DNA of 64,000 nucleotides from Iris pallida (lineage: Eukaryota; Streptophyta; Magnoliopsida; Asparagales; Iridaceae): positions 28,764,499 to 28,828,498 of the forward strand of contig JANAVB010015600.1 in NCBI GenBank assembly GCA_029216955.1. The letters run 5' to 3'. Both the position numbers and the translations under genes were made by a program. Shown here piece by piece: positions 19,755 to 33,459 of this stretch (positions are counted from its first letter, which is position 1; each line of letters begins with the position of its first letter). The notes below the pieces were generated by a model. That model was not told the DNA's origin. It saw only the letters and a list, made by a program, of their open reading frames with translations, and searched no databases.

Positions 19755-20830
19755 TCCTACCCAACTTACAAGAATTTCGTCCTCGAAATTTAGGAATAAC
19801 TAGGGTAGGGGAGATAGAAAGAGTTCATCAATACCGAAATACGATTAAATTTTTGGATGAGGCAAAGAAACAACGTTCACACAAACATGCATTGGAAGAT
19901 CGTAATTTTGATATCTGTAAAAATACATCATGGTTATGGAATTGAAGAAGGGTCGCTAGTTAAGGTAATAAAATTATGATAACACGAATTAGAGAATAGA
20001 AAGGAATTGAGTAGGTCAAAGAGAATAATTTAGACATTTAGAAGAGATGGTTTCTTGAGCGAATATAGTCGTCTAGGTTTAAGGTATGGTTAAGGAAATG
20101 ATTTGAATCATTTTTAAGTTTTAAGAACGATTAGAAGGTTGCGATAATGAATCTAGGGTAGAGGAAAAAAGGTAACTCACGACGGGGATATAGTCACATT
20201 AATTGGTCAGTAGTTAACTATCTTGGCAATAGATGGTGGGCAACTAAGGAGATATCAAGTACGAGTGTTTGTCTTTCTAATATAGGCGAAAGACGAAAAT
20301 AATAAAGAGTTCGAAGAAGATATTATCGAATACGAATAAGTGGTTCAAAGACGATTGAAATTTTTTAAAAAGATTTACCAAGGCAGTCGCGGATGGAATT
20401 CTAGAGGGCAAGTTCAACTATGTCTCCATCCACGTCGAACAATATATGAAAAGCGAACCAAAGTGCACTAGGTTGATCAGACCATCACGCACCGGTTCTG
20501 TTTAGACATTATATTAGTGGGCGTCCCCAATAACACATATGTCGTGAACAAGCTCGATAAAAGAATAAGCTTGCAAAACTAAGGCTAAATTAGCATCATA
20601 AGATAGTCAAAATATAAGTAAGGAATACTAATGAAGGAAATTAAATAGTCGAAGATCCATTAAAATCTAAGTCTTGCCCGAATTTTGGGCTTATGCAGTC
20701 ATCCTAGTGTTTTCTTATCTATGGCTTGGTTGACTAGATAAGTTAGGGTCCTCTGAATTCTATAGTCTAAGTAAACTTATCAATATGGGTCACAAGGACA
20801 AAGGTTTGTTAGGTCATGAGGTATTCTATC
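19755..20830 (-). mobile_element. non-coding internal DNA of a Gypsy-type element
   Basis: This stretch lies between LTR-A copy 1 and LTR-B and has no credible ORF. It shares scattered similarity with 25046-26857, for instance GACTAACTATACTTG there against AGTTAACTATCTTGG here. It is best read as degenerate internal sequence of the element for which LTR-A is the 3' LTR. Confidence 0.45.
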
Positions 20831-23800
20831 TGTCACGACCCGCACCCGCTTTTCGGACGCGAGCTCGTGAGCAAGCCAGCTACGTATCGAGCGGACTCCA
20901 GCCCGACTCAAGTACGTATAAGCTGTCAAGGTCATGTGTATCATGTCTAATCTAAACTGTATCTCAATCCACAAGAATCAAATAAATCAAGAATGAACAA
21001 TTATGGGTCATGGTCTGCAGCCCATTAGCATATTATTCGATTAGACTCCAACAATAATATGAGTCTATAAATAAGCAGAATATAACATAGTACTGAATAT
21101 AAAGCACGAGAGGATAATAAATATAATAATGATACCTGAATCCCGCAAATGTATCATCACATCTGCCATCCAGAACTACTAGCTAACTCCATGCAATCGC
21201 TAAACCTGAAGAGATCATCAGGTCCTCAGAGGACTAGCAAGATACATAAAACATGCCTATCTAACAGTTTAATCATGCAATAATATAACCAGGGTATAAA
21301 CAGGAACTAGACATGAGACTGACAAGTGGCTACTGGCAGGTAACTATGAACACGGACACGAAATCAAGTATACATAAATGATCTGCTGGTAGATCAATGG
21401 ATACCAACCCTCGCCCCGAATGTGGACTCGCAGGTCAGCTTCAAGACAAGTCACCCTCGTCCCGTATGTGGACTCCCAGGTGCAAAGGCAACCCTCGCCC
21501 CGTGTGTGGACTCACAGGTTGTGGGAAAGACATGGAATAGCAGTTCACTCACATAAACTTGAAGACATGACTCAGTCAAGACACAGGTGAAGACATGACA
21601 CGACCCAATCATGATACACGAGAGAACCAATCCAATAGGAACTACAAGGCTAACCATATACAAGTACTATATCCATACAAGCATGCACGATATACAAATC
21701 ACAAGTAATAACCAACTAGTAAAACTATGTAATAATAGAAATATGTATGTAAATAAACTGTAGAGGGAGGCAAGGTATACTTGCCTGGAGGTAGCACGAA
21801 GAACAAATAAGATACCGACAACTGGTACGCCATAAAATCCACAATCCACAAATGTCTCCGAAAGCTGAAATAAATATTACCAATATTCTCAGAATAGTCA
21901 AATTAGCTAGGGTTGCCTGTCCTTAAGTCCAATTCTGGACACAGGGGCAAAACGATAATTTTGGGCAAAAACGGTGTCCGTCGTTGGACCCGCTTTGCAC
22001 CAAAAAGCGTGCCAGAGTCAATGGTCTCTAAAGTCGTCAAACTACATGTCTACGGATCTGGTTTTCCGATACGAACCCAACCGTATGTCCAGAGTTGGAT
22101 TCCGGCGGGCCGTGCACAAAATCACCCGTTGAGTCGGACTGTGGGCCCGCAAAACGGCGATTTAATCAACTGTCTCAGAATCGGACCAAACTTGGCATAC
22201 AAGACCAAAAAAATGATACGGTCCTGTTGGCGCAAGTTTCGTCTCGATCTGATGAGCATGCACAAAGTAATTGAAGAATTTGCACAGAGGCCGATACGAT
22301 AAATTTTGACGGATACGCATCAAATTCGTCGCGCACACGCGACCAATTTGAATTCCGTCAAAGCCCACACGACCATGAAGCCGTTACGCAGCTTTCGATG
22401 CTTTCGGTTCGCGACCACGTTGCCCGGAATGGCGGGACGCACGTCGTATCGAAGGTTTTCGTGATTTTGGAAAACAGTTTTAAACCTATTTTTCTTAAAC
22501 TTTGAAAACTGATTTCTTTGTATATGTTTGATAAAATTCAAAACTACAAATTAGGTTATGAATCCCTATATGTTGTCTTCAAGTATGTCTAATTAGAATT
22601 TTGACACTGTCGATGAATCGACCAGAATCGATCTCCCAACTAAGGTACTTGAACTGTCTGAAACTATTTTCGAAACAGTTTTCCCTCGATGTTTGCATCG
22701 ATCTTCTGGATCGATGGCTCGTCCCCATCAGATTCGATTTATGGGGACTTCTAGAGGGTTATATGGGCTACACGTAGGAGTTTACGGATTCAAAATTGGT
22801 TGACTGTTTGAAAAGAAATTCCACAGCGAAGTGGCGTACCTGACATGAGTTGCTACTGCTCTATCTTGTTGCTATCTCCGTGCCTGTGGTCGGTTCTGAC
22901 GACCCGTATGGCCGCACGCGACCGTCCAGGGGTGCACGCCGTCACCTGGGTACTGGGGGAGGGTCGCCAATGGCTAGGAAGCTGTCGGCGTTGGGAGAGT
23001 TAGGGTTTTTGTTACGAACTCTCGATATAACATACGTATATATCTGCTAAAAACAGAGGTGGCTTCCTGTGCGGGGCTCGGGAGGCTGGGATTTGGGAAA
23101 GCTCTCAGGCTTGGGGGCTCTGCACAGTACGGGCCGGCTGTTTTGTTATTTGTTTTTGTTTCTTTTCCTTTTTCTTTCTTTCATATATATATCCAAATCC
23201 AATCCATATATTTGGATCCTCAAGATAAACATATTATTATGGCTATATAAGGACAGAGAAACACAGTTGTCAAAGCCACGACATGTTTATCTAAAGAGAC
23301 TAATATTTTGATTTCTTGGTAACAGGTTCTTGTTATAATACCAAACAGATGATGTCTTCCAACAACCAATTCGGCACCAAACTGATTACTACAAAAGGAT
23401 AATTCGTATAATAATACTCACGAGTAACTTAAAGAGTAGGAGTATAACTAGAATACTCGCCAGTGGTGCTTATCAAAGCCTCGTGTTCCAAATTGGGCTC
23501 CACAAACTTGAGAACTGGTTCACACTACTCGTCTTACACTAGAGGAAAGCAATGAAGAAAGTATTCACTTCTCATGAGCAATAGAGTATGAACCAATCAT
23601 TCATGGCAAGATAGAATTTACTCATCTTCTGGCTTCCTGCAGTCATATACTCAACTCAATATAACACTAAAAGGAGAGCACCTTTATCCATCCATAGTTG
23701 TACACATAGCTAAATAACTTATGCATGTGTGTTTTGTTCACCAACTCTCTGGTAACAAAGTTCTATCTCCACTGTTGGAACTAGTGAGGTTTAGTAGCGA

Positions 23801-24079
23801 GCAATTTACAACATCACCATATGCTCTCCTTTAGAGGACCACAAGAGAAAAGTCTGATTCTTTTCATTTTTCTATAGAATACAAAATCTAATGGTGTCAG
23901 ATAATTAGGTAACAGGATAAAGAAGTGGAAGTGAATAACTAGGATAAACAAGAGATTGGAAACTAGATGGTAAGTGGTTAAACAAGGTGTGAGTACAGGG
24001 ACATCCAAGGTAAGTATATATGTTCTCTAAAGAAAAAGGCTAAATTTCAATTTGATACCCTCAACTATCCATGTATATT

Positions 24080-24111
<32 letters not shown>

Positions 24112-24491
24112 TTACTTACACCTATACACGTGTACATATTTATTTATATACATACATGCATACATTTATACATAATATATATTTATATATATATACGTAC
24201 ACTTACATAAATACTATAAGTACAAATACGAGAATTAAATATTAAGTTATATCCATATTGAAATCTAATTCCTAATTTATATATCGAAATTCACATGAAT
24301 AAAATACAGTGAAATTATATTTATATATAAAACCTAATTCCATATATTATAATTACCCTCCTATACATATACATATACATATATACAAGTATATATAACC
24401 TAGTTAATTCCCATAAAATCCAAAATATTCATTAAAGAACTTTATTTACTATATTATCCACTAAAATACTATTTTAATAGCAAGCACAATA

Positions 24492-24579
<88 letters not shown>

Positions 24580-25045
24580 ACCGATTCTAAATTGCTTCCT
24601 AAATCACCAAAGTAAAAAATGCCAATCCAACGTACCTCTATATGGTCGCCTCTACACGTACTATCCGACTACGAGGGCTTGGACTTGGTCCGAGTCCGGT
24701 CTGGACTAGTTCGGTACCACCGGGTCACTTAAACAGTCAAATAATAATAATAAATAATTAAACTATATATAATGGTCATGTCACAACTTGGTATGGTTTT
24801 TCTAGTTAGGACATCACTATGGCTCGGCCTTCCTTGGCATGGCTAAATACACTAGTCAAGGCACGTCACTGCACTATCCGTGCCATGATCTCTAGTCGTC
24901 TTGTACTCCAAAACTCTACCATGACAAAAGGCATCTACCGTAATAATTAGGTAAATAATTATTTCTAAAATTCTAAAATCACCATTTAAATGAATTAAAT
25001 AAAATAGAAAAATATTTTGAGGCTTTTTCGGGAAGGGGAGCTACA
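20831..25045 (-). repeat. LTR-B, long terminal repeat of a second Gypsy-type element
   Basis: The 4.2-kb block has LTR-like ends TGTCACGACCC and GGGGAGCTACA, the imperfect inverted ends common in Tekay/Del-type LTRs. It shares short stretches with LTR-A, such as CAGGTCCTCAGAGG. Near 21413-21520 are three copies of a unit like CCCTCGCCCCGTGTGTGGAC. Directly right of it lies CTACCCAACTTACAAGAG, which resembles the pre-LTR motif next to LTR-A, so minus orientation is likely. Flanking pentamers CTATC and CTACC are near-identical, so a solo LTR is the alternative. No second LTR-B copy is in the window. The length may include unrecognised insertions. Confidence 0.5.
24497..24577. repeat. (TA)40 microsatellite
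   Basis: About 81 bp of pure TA inside LTR-B. The Ile-Tyr ORF over it is an artefact. Confidence 0.95.
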
Positions 25046-25926
25046 CTACCCAACTTACAAGAGTTAAACTAGTAGTGCGATGGGACAATGGGTCAAGCAA
25101 TCAAGATAAAGCATAAAGTTAAGCATTTAAGGAATTAAGTAGAACAAAATCACATATCGGATCGAAAGAATTGAGTCAAGGTTGAGTCCCTATCCTTGGT
25201 CAAAAAAATATATCGGTATCATGGTAAAGGTTATAGTCTAGTCTTTATGACCCAAAAGTCATATCATAAAAATAGAGTACCAAGGGACGTGTTTGAGTGG
25301 GACATGATATACCTACATGAAGGTGAGCTCGTCTAGGTCTTACATATGAAATTTGTTGGAAGGTAACAGCTAGTATTACACTCCAAATATCAAAGTCACG
25401 GTAAAGGACACAAAAAGATCTAAAATAGAAAGTGGGAGTTCATGAAGTGACAATTAATGCACAAACATTAAAGAAGATCAAGTTGAAGCATGAAATAAAA
25501 TTAATTAAGGAATATAGTAAATAATTTAGGGACACAGTTCTCAGAGAGAAGATAGTCTCCTAGGTAGATACAGTCAATGAATGATTAAATCATTTCTCAA
25601 TTTCAAACGGTTAGAAGGTCACAATAAAAGATCTGGATTTGGGGAAAGGTTGAGTAAGTCAAAATTGAGATATACTCACATGGTTTGGTCGAAGACTAAC
25701 TATACTTGTGTATATACAACTATCTTAGTTATGGATGGAATGTAGAGTACCTCTATCTCATTAGGGTGACCTTGCCTGCTTCTTGGTTCTCTATCAAGAT
25801 AAGATTTAATTCCAAAATTTGAGTTCCCAATATGTATTTCCGAGCTTGACAGAAACTACGATATTCAAGCATAATCATAAAAATAATTCAAGTCTTTAAT
25901 AACCCTAAGATAACCCTTAGTATGAC

Positions 25927-26019
<93 letters not shown>

Positions 26020-26857
26020 CCTCCAATATGCACAAACTAAACTTTCTTATTCTCTAGTCGGTTGGTCATCCATCATAACTTAAAAAAATTTAGATTCCTC
26101 TAATCAATCTCAAAATAAGCTTTATCATATCTCTTAATAAAATTTCCACAAAATTGCAATATTATAAATCCAAACTTTAAACTCAAGATTTAGATAATCT
26201 TATCAATCGTGAATTATGCGACAAAATTTGAAGTTTTTTTTTCACAATTGAAATCTAAATAAATTTATCAATCATAGATCGTATGACACAGTTCGAAATT
26301 TAAATTTTTCCACAAATCAATTTATATCCTCAAAAGATATGAATAGCTATAACCCAAAATTATAAATATTTTCTAAATCTTCAAAATCAAAGATTTTACT
26401 CAATCTTCTATCAATCCTTTGGTGAATACTCCTAGTAGTCTCAAGATAAAATTCTCTCTGTCCTCAAAGTTGGTAATATTGCTACGACCCAACTTAGAAT
26501 TAACTAATCCTTAAGATCATACTTTAAAAAAATAAAATCCTCTATATCTTAAATAAGACCTCAATGTATACTAATTGTGAATGTAAGCCTTCTAGTCACG
26601 TGTTTGACCTATGAGCATATACTAGTGTAGTCATCTTCTTAACCGACATTAAGCACGAGAAAGTAAGGATTTACGGTAGAAAGGGGTCAAACAAGATGCA
26701 ATCAAGGAAGGCAAATGAGAGTTCGAAGTTTGGAGTCAAGAAAGAATGTCAAGTATATGGATGAGATCCTAGACTCTAATCCTATCTGCAGGCTCACATC
26801 AGTACAATAACGTAACCAAAGTGATAAACTTGACCTGTATGGGCCACCAGAAAAATA
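25046..26857 (-). mobile_element. non-coding internal DNA next to LTR-B
   Basis: AT-rich, with no convincing ORF. It begins with a pre-LTR-like motif and carries segments similar to 19755-20830. No primer-binding site was recognised at its right edge beside LTR-A copy 2, so the link between this internal region and either LTR remains uncertain. Confidence 0.4.
25931..26017. repeat. (TA)43 microsatellite
   Basis: An uninterrupted TA dinucleotide run of about 87 bp. Confidence 0.95.
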
Positions 26858-29577
26858 TGTAACATCCCAGTCCCAAAATACTTGGGACTAGAATCGTAGA
26901 CATGCCAGCTGTCTACATACGAAGTATACTCCAATATATGAATATCTCGTATGTATACATAAGCTGTAAAATGTAGTAACCATGAAGCTAATCTCATCCA
27001 CAATAAATATATTATAAAAATCAACTTTATAATATCATTTGTACAAAAACGTTGGGCGGAGACATATCCACTACCAACAAATTTAAATAAGAGAAATATA
27101 CAAAGGAAGAATTTGTCGAGCAAAGCAAGCGGCGAGTCCAAGAGTAGTCATTGCAAAGGACAGAAGTAAACCATGGCCTTGGCTAGAGTACCTACAGAAA
27201 TCATAAATTACACCTAAAGAAATCACCAGGTTCTCAGAGGGACGTAACAAGATACAGAAAGAACATATCATTATAACTGCAATGTAAATACTATAAAACT
27301 ACAACACAACTGGGTCCCTAACCGTCTAAGTGATATGCACTTTGAGGACAACGTTCTACGCAGGGGCTGTAAGGATTCACGCAAGTAATAAAAAGTGGCC
27401 GTCAAGTAGCGCTCATCCGAGATACTATCGGTCGGACATCAAGTAGCGCTCATCCGAGTCACTATCACCTATAAATATGTGTAAAAAGTAAATGTAGCCC
27501 CTACACTAATAGCCGTCCTCTCCCCCAATGATACTATATATGTATCGTAACCACGACACACCAACACATGTCACTTCCACAACACTGATTTATACCTAAT
27601 AACTGTCAAGTCTTCTAACATGTATCGATTGAAAATTATTCCTACGCATGCGCACAGGGGATCAGCCAACACACAAGTAACCTCTACATGTTACTCACCA
27701 TTCACACACAACTCGTGTTACCTTCGTGACAAAGTTAATGACATATACTCTATTGACGGTAGTCTCTTAACTCTAGGTCCACAAGCAAGGAAAAAAACTA
27801 AAAAAAGGTGAAGAAAATAATAACAGAATAATAAGATGCAACTAAATGTAAGCAGTAAATATGACAAGGTATCTTGCCTGATGTCCGAGTGAGTTAAGAT
27901 GATGTCCTGGCGATGAATCAACAACATCGCACAAAGAGAAAGGTGTAGGAACAACTTCGGATGCTGAAAATAGTCTATTATCTAATTATAATTAATACTG
28001 CACCTATTACATTTATTTAATAAATTTTGAAGTTAGGATATGGTATAGGTTTTGTATCAGCTTTCCAAAAAGCTAAACGGATCGCATTTTCGTTTTCGGA
28101 ATCTCCCGAAATCGGAAAAATACCGAAACACGTTTATTTTTTGGATACTAGATACTGAAATAGTTTTGCAAAAATTTACACAATGAATTTTGTCTATTAA
28201 AATATGTTTTTGGAAACCTTACCTCGATACGCTTCTTTTAAAAAAACTGGAGGCAAAATGGAGTTCGAAGCTAGGAGATATCGTCTTTCCAAGTTGCTCT
28301 TGCTGCTAAAAAACGGGGCTAAATTCTAATGACGAATTTTAGAGTTTCTATTGGACTAAAAATAATTTCGAATTATGGCTGATAGAAGGGGGATGTATTG
28401 GGTTTATATAGGTATTTATTTCATATTTATCTCCTAAATTAGATATGATTTGATTTAAATTGATAGAAGTTACTTTGTTATGATATAATATAGATATGGA
28501 TGATTTCCTATTAGACTTAGGATTATGATTAACTTAAAATATAGTTCATATTTATCTAAATTATCTATAACATTATTTAAAATTACTATAGATAATAAAT
28601 AGAGTAAAAAATTTATTTAAACAACCTTCATCTAATCTCATTTATACAAGCTAAAATATTTAATACTAATTTGACATTTATTCTATTATTATGTAAATAG
28701 TGTACAATATAAGTAACATGTAAAAAGTAATAAAAGTTATGAAATAAATCCTAAAATTTTGAGAAAAATTATATAGTATAGTTTAGATCCTTAATGTACT
28801 AGAAAAATAGCTTTATATATTTTTATACTAAATTCACTAATGAGCACTATACTAAATATATGTAAAATAATACAAATTATATAATAAGTCAATAAATATT
28901 TATTTAAAAATCCAAAAAATCTACAAATATTTATTTTGAAAAATCAGGGGGTTTACAAAAGTCTTATCTAGATAAGGACTAAGAAGAGTTTTAATTCCCC
29001 TTGGATTTTCTACTATTTAATTCAAATTGATTTAAAAGTAACTCAATTAAATATAATCCAATGTAGATAGATTCTACCTCTAATTTAAACTGTATTTAAA
29101 TAACTTAATATTTTTTTCCAACTTAAATCACCATAATTAATTATATATTAAATCAACCCATATTTAATATATTTTTTTGAAATAATATATTAATGATAAT
29201 AATTAATTTCAAAAATACAAATATATATACACTCGCATGCAAAAATAATACTTACATAAAACATAATTTTTCTAAATTACTAGTTATACTTGTACCATAA
29301 AATAAAATGGCCTTTTTTTAAATAAACATAAAGTTTGGCAATCCTCGGCGCGACGCATTTACAACTTCAAGCAATATAAAATATTTATTGTCTATTATTT
29401 TGAAATATTTTCTACATCTATATAATTAAAACGTTTTATAAAAATATGTACTTCGTACTTATTCGTACTTGACGAGAAATTTACGAAACTAAACTCGTAC
29501 GCGATGTACAAGTACGAAGTACAAAAATCAATACCATATTTATTAAAAAATCGTAGTAAAAATTTAGGGATTTTACA
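26858..29577 (-). repeat. LTR-A copy 2 (uninterrupted)
   Basis: 2.72 kb from TGTAACATCCC to GGGATTTTACA. It aligns with 1470-2253 plus 17808-19754 and crosses the position of the Tat insertion without a break (about 27638-27643), so it is the empty-site version. Flanks allow two readings. AAATA at 26853-26857 and 29577-29581 would fit a solo LTR. GATAC at 1465-1469 and AATAC at 29578-29582 would fit the two LTR-A copies bounding one large element. Its minus-strand ORFs are short and unlike known proteins. Confidence 0.72.
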
Positions 29578-30444
29578 AATACAATAGTATTATCAACACA
29601 AAATTCAAAAATAAAATAATAAACAAAATAATATATGTCATGATGAATTACTAATAAAACTAAAGATATTCATCAACAAAAAATAAGATGTCCCAGACAA
29701 ATAAATAAATGACAATGTTTGGGGTACCACTTGTTCTATTGTTCAATTACCTCCAAGAGGGGAGAGAGAGGATATTGACAACGACATAATGGTAGAGGAG
29801 ATTGACAATGATGGAAGGGTAGAGGAGATTGGGAGCGTTAGATTATTAGGCCATGTTTTGTTCATGGAATCATGGCATTAGGAAACAAAAATAATTCCTT
29901 TCCTATGTTGGATGCCAAAGAAAATGTTTGGAAAAGGAAACTGATTCCCAAGGGAAAGAAAATTTGGGAGAAAAATGGTTTCCCCCACCCACGTAGGGAT
30001 TCACTTTCCCACTCTATGGATTCACTTTTCCTCCCAATTTTCTTGGCCTTTCCTAACGCCGAAAAGAAAAATGGATGAGAATTACAATTTCTCAAAGGAA
30101 AGTAAATAAGGAATTGATTTCCTCCCCTTTCCTTTTCGTGAATCAAATGAGGCCTTAGAGCGACGGAAGGGGAGAGGATATAATTTTGACGGCGACTGCA
30201 CCAATTTTTTCTTAATTTATTCTGACTAACCTACTTGTTTTTGGTATTCTAGTATATGACATTTATATATCATATAAAAAAATTATAACAAAAAAAAAGC
30301 TTTTTGTGCAGACTAAAAGAATTAGAATGAGTCTGTAAGCCTTTGTTCATAATTGGACTTACATAATTAAATATATATATATAAATTTGGTGCCCTATAA
30401 AATTTTGGGCTTGAGGCACCCGCCTCATATCAAGTCCGGCTATG
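29578..30444. mobile_element. hAT-like element, right end, with embedded MITE
   Basis: This carries the right side of the hAT-like shell whose left end is at 1375. The terminus, near TCAAGTCCGGCTATG, is followed by the target octamer TATATCCC at 30445. A MITE occupies 29849-30154. A short GAGGAGATTG-rich repeat lies at about 29755-29845. No ORF was recognised. Confidence 0.45.
29849..30154. mobile_element. PIF/Harbinger-type MITE (306 bp)
   Basis: The ends GGCCATGTTTTGTTCATG and the reverse complement of the right end, GGCCTCATTTGATTCACG, form terminal inverted repeats. TTA lies on both sides (29846-29848 and 30155-30157), the 3-bp target typical of PIF/Harbinger. It has no coding capacity; the two ORFs over it are reads of the inverted repeats. 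Confidence 0.7.
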
Positions 30445-31437
30445 TATATCCCATCGCATTCCTTTCATATATACTAGTAAATGTACGTACTTTGTACGTA
30501 TAATAATATGTAATAAGAATATTATTCAATTATAGTCAAATAATTTTTCTAACTCATGTGGTTAAAGGGGAAGATATTACTATTGTTTTGTTGAGTTCTA
30601 TTTTTCATGTTGATATATATAATAATTTTTAAAAAATTTAATATTTGTTTATATAATTTATTTAAAAATAAAATAAAATTGACCATAATATAAAACGGTA
30701 AGACGGCTCAATTTTGAACAGTTTTGGAGGCTCATTGCATACCGGAAGATATATTTTTCTGTGGACGCCACCGATAAACCAACGAACGATCCGCATCTCT
30801 CCATTTCTCTCAAAAAAAGAATTAAGTATTCTTCTTCTTCTTCTTCTTCCCCATTCCCAATTTTCGATTTTTTTCTATTTTGATGCGCCATTCCATTACT
30901 ATTTTCTCGATTATTGATCGATTGAAAAAGAGAGAGGATTTTTTCCTATTTATTTAGGGTTTCAACGAGTAACCAAATCATGATTTTTCCAACCATTAAG
31001 TCTTGGTACCAAATTTTCACTGATGTAGTGTAATTTACGCAGTGAAAGTGCCAGTGAAAATATAAGAAGCCAGAATTTTCGTAAAGTTAGAATCTTGAGT
31101 CGGCGCCAAGAATTTTGGTGTTTTTTTAGGATTAATTTCTTAGATTTTCTATGTTAATTTGGTCTATTAGTTTTTTTTCCCCTTTAATAATCTTCGACCG
31201 GTCCCAAGGAACTGGGATTTCCAACGTAAGTGCTGGATTTTTGGGCGTAATAGTTGACCAAATAGCTTACATGTTGTAGATTGTCGCGATTATTTCAAAA
31301 ATTTAATCTTGACAATCTGTGCTGATAGAGTTGCAATTCTCTATTCATCTTCTTAACAGCATTTGTATTTTGAAGTGTCTTGTATCTGTCACCGCGACGA
31401 GTACCTTCCATGATCGATATAAAGCTAGGAAGCACAA
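30445..31437 (+). repeat. duplicated segment E, copy 1 (E1), left part
   Basis: The segment matches about 41669-42405 in order and sequence: ATATATTTCTGTGGACGCCA, the CT-rich run, TTTAGGGTTTCAACGAG, and GATTTCCAACGTAAGT at about 31217. It stops at GGAAGCACAA, where the Tekay-type element inserted, and resumes at 39958. The matching copy E2 lies directly upstream of the isomerase gene and looks like its promoter and leader. E1 is therefore probably a second copy of that control region with no coding sequence attached. Confidence 0.7.
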
Positions 31438-33278
31438 TGTAGTGCCCCGCTCCCGTTGGGGCGAAGTACTATGTAATAGGCTCGTGCCAAGTCAGACATG
31501 GTCGGAAACACAGATGGCTAGTCTGACTCGGCGACGAGTTTGGTATACAAAAACCATGGCATCAATAAAATCGATTTGGACGAGTGATATGAGTACCATT
31601 CCAACTAATGGATCGACTACTGTTGGAATAAGTCCTAGATGCGGTAGGTGGCGTCTTGGCGAAGTAACTCTAAAGAGAGCGACGCAATCCGTCTGCCGTT
31701 GGTTTTATTGGTTTTCTTGGCTTTCTGAATGAATTGTTGCGTGGATTTGATAGTGTGCTTTCGCGTCGATTTTTGAATACGTCTTTGAAAATTTTCGAAG
31801 GAAGGATTAAAGGAAGGGTTCTAATTCGATGCTCGTGCCATTGCAGGAGTTCGTGTAACTGACGCTTGACCGTCGCGAAGCGTTCTCCTACTCTCGGCGC
31901 AATCTCCTTAGGTGGGTGGTTCTTCGGCCCCTTCTTTTCTACTCCTTCCCGCCAACTAAATTCTTAAAGTTCAACGTTCAAATCGATAATGCTAACGGGA
32001 TGTATGCTTGCCACTAAGATCAAGAGCTCGGGGTAATATATCAACCTAGAAAAGTTAACTCTGAATCGATAGGTTCACACTAAGTAGAGAAAAAGATAAA
32101 GTTCTAAGAAAGAGATAGAATATATTTTATGCCATGCAAAACACAACGATGAAAACCTTGGTTGCGGTACATCATGCCTCGGAGAATTTGGTGCCTACGG
32201 GATGCTAAATTAGAACGTACGATTTCGGAGAAAAGGACCCTTGCACGAGTAGGAAGGATTATGTGACTTGATAATGGTTACGCTATGCAATTTACTTCAT
32301 ACATATTAAATTGTTTATACATTCGCATGGTCAAGGACGACTTGTGCACAAGGTGAGCTTTCCTCAAGACGGTACCCGGGGCCCTGGGACCGAATCGGCC
32401 TAGGAAAAAATTATGGAAATCGTGCTTGGACGCGAGGCATTACGAGACCTCCAGTTAGGCTCGCTACCTGGACTGGAGGGCGCGTCGCAAGGCTACGTAA
32501 TAGTCCTTTATGGTGTCGATATCACCAATGATCGCATATAGGATAGATTGCATGCTCACCTATTATCTTGTGCAGGTGGTAAGTATCATGTATATTTTGT
32601 GCAGGAAAGGAGCACGGCCGTGGTAAGAATGCCTTTAAATTGGTTATGTGTCTTCGTTTAAAATGTGCCTTCGATATAAACTGTAATTCATATAGTTCTA
32701 AATTGAAAGATTACTTCGTATGCTAGAATCCTTAATAAGCAGTGTCGGTTTAGACGAGTGGGTTCGTCCCATCCACTAGCAAGTGTGCTAACCCCCAACT
32801 CCCCAGTAACGAGCGCGCTGCGGGAGCTCGAGACTAGACCTGAAGCTGAAGAACGGGAGGCGGCACGAAGCTCTCCTATTTTGAAGTATTTTGAAGCCCA
32901 ACTCAGATCGAAGGCTTTGTTCAAATGTATACAGAGGCGTGAATGTATGGAACGACAAGGATTATTTCAGGGCAAGCCTGTCGAGAGTTTTTCTTTTGTG
33001 TTTCAAGATGTAGCCGCAACGGCATATGAAATGTAAAAATGACCTTGCACATACTTTGCAAGCTTATGAATAAAAAGCTAAATTTCTTTCTATGCTATGT
33101 TTTCAACTCTCTGCACTGTTTAATTTCAACGCGTCGAGTCAAAAGAAATTTCCAATTGCACATCCTTGCCTTGTGCAAGTCTATTAAAGACTTGCATGAC
33201 ATCACGTCCCGACCCGTGGGGATCGATTTATATCGAGTCAAGGCGATGACGACCGATTCGACGAGTCGGGGCGTGACA
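31438..33278 (+). repeat. Tekay-type 5' LTR
   Basis: 1841 bp from TGTAGTGCCCC to GGGGCGTGACA. The matching 3' copy at 38118-39957 has many scattered substitutions. The ORFs read within it recur in the 3' LTR and resemble no protein. Confidence 0.93.
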
Positions 33279-33281
33279 AGT

Positions 33282-33293
33282 TGGTATCAGAGC
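33282..33293 (+). other. Tekay-type primer-binding site
   Basis: TGGTATCAGAGC, three bases after the 5' LTR, is complementary to the 3' end of initiator methionine tRNA, the usual primer in this clade. Confidence 0.9.
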
Positions 33294-33459
33294 ATCGGTT
33301 CACACCTCGGACCTTTCAAAATACTTTCTTTTAGATGATGCCGTTGCAATTTTTCTAAAAACTATGCTTTTCGATATATGCGACCTGAAATAATCGTTCC
33401 ATACATATAAGCCCGTAGATATTTTGAGAATACTAACGGGTTTTCTCAATTTTGTAGGA

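Noticed and set aside
21413..21520. Possible CRISPR-like array
   Set aside because: There are only three degenerate copies, in a plant LTR; spacing and sequence do not fit a CRISPR array.
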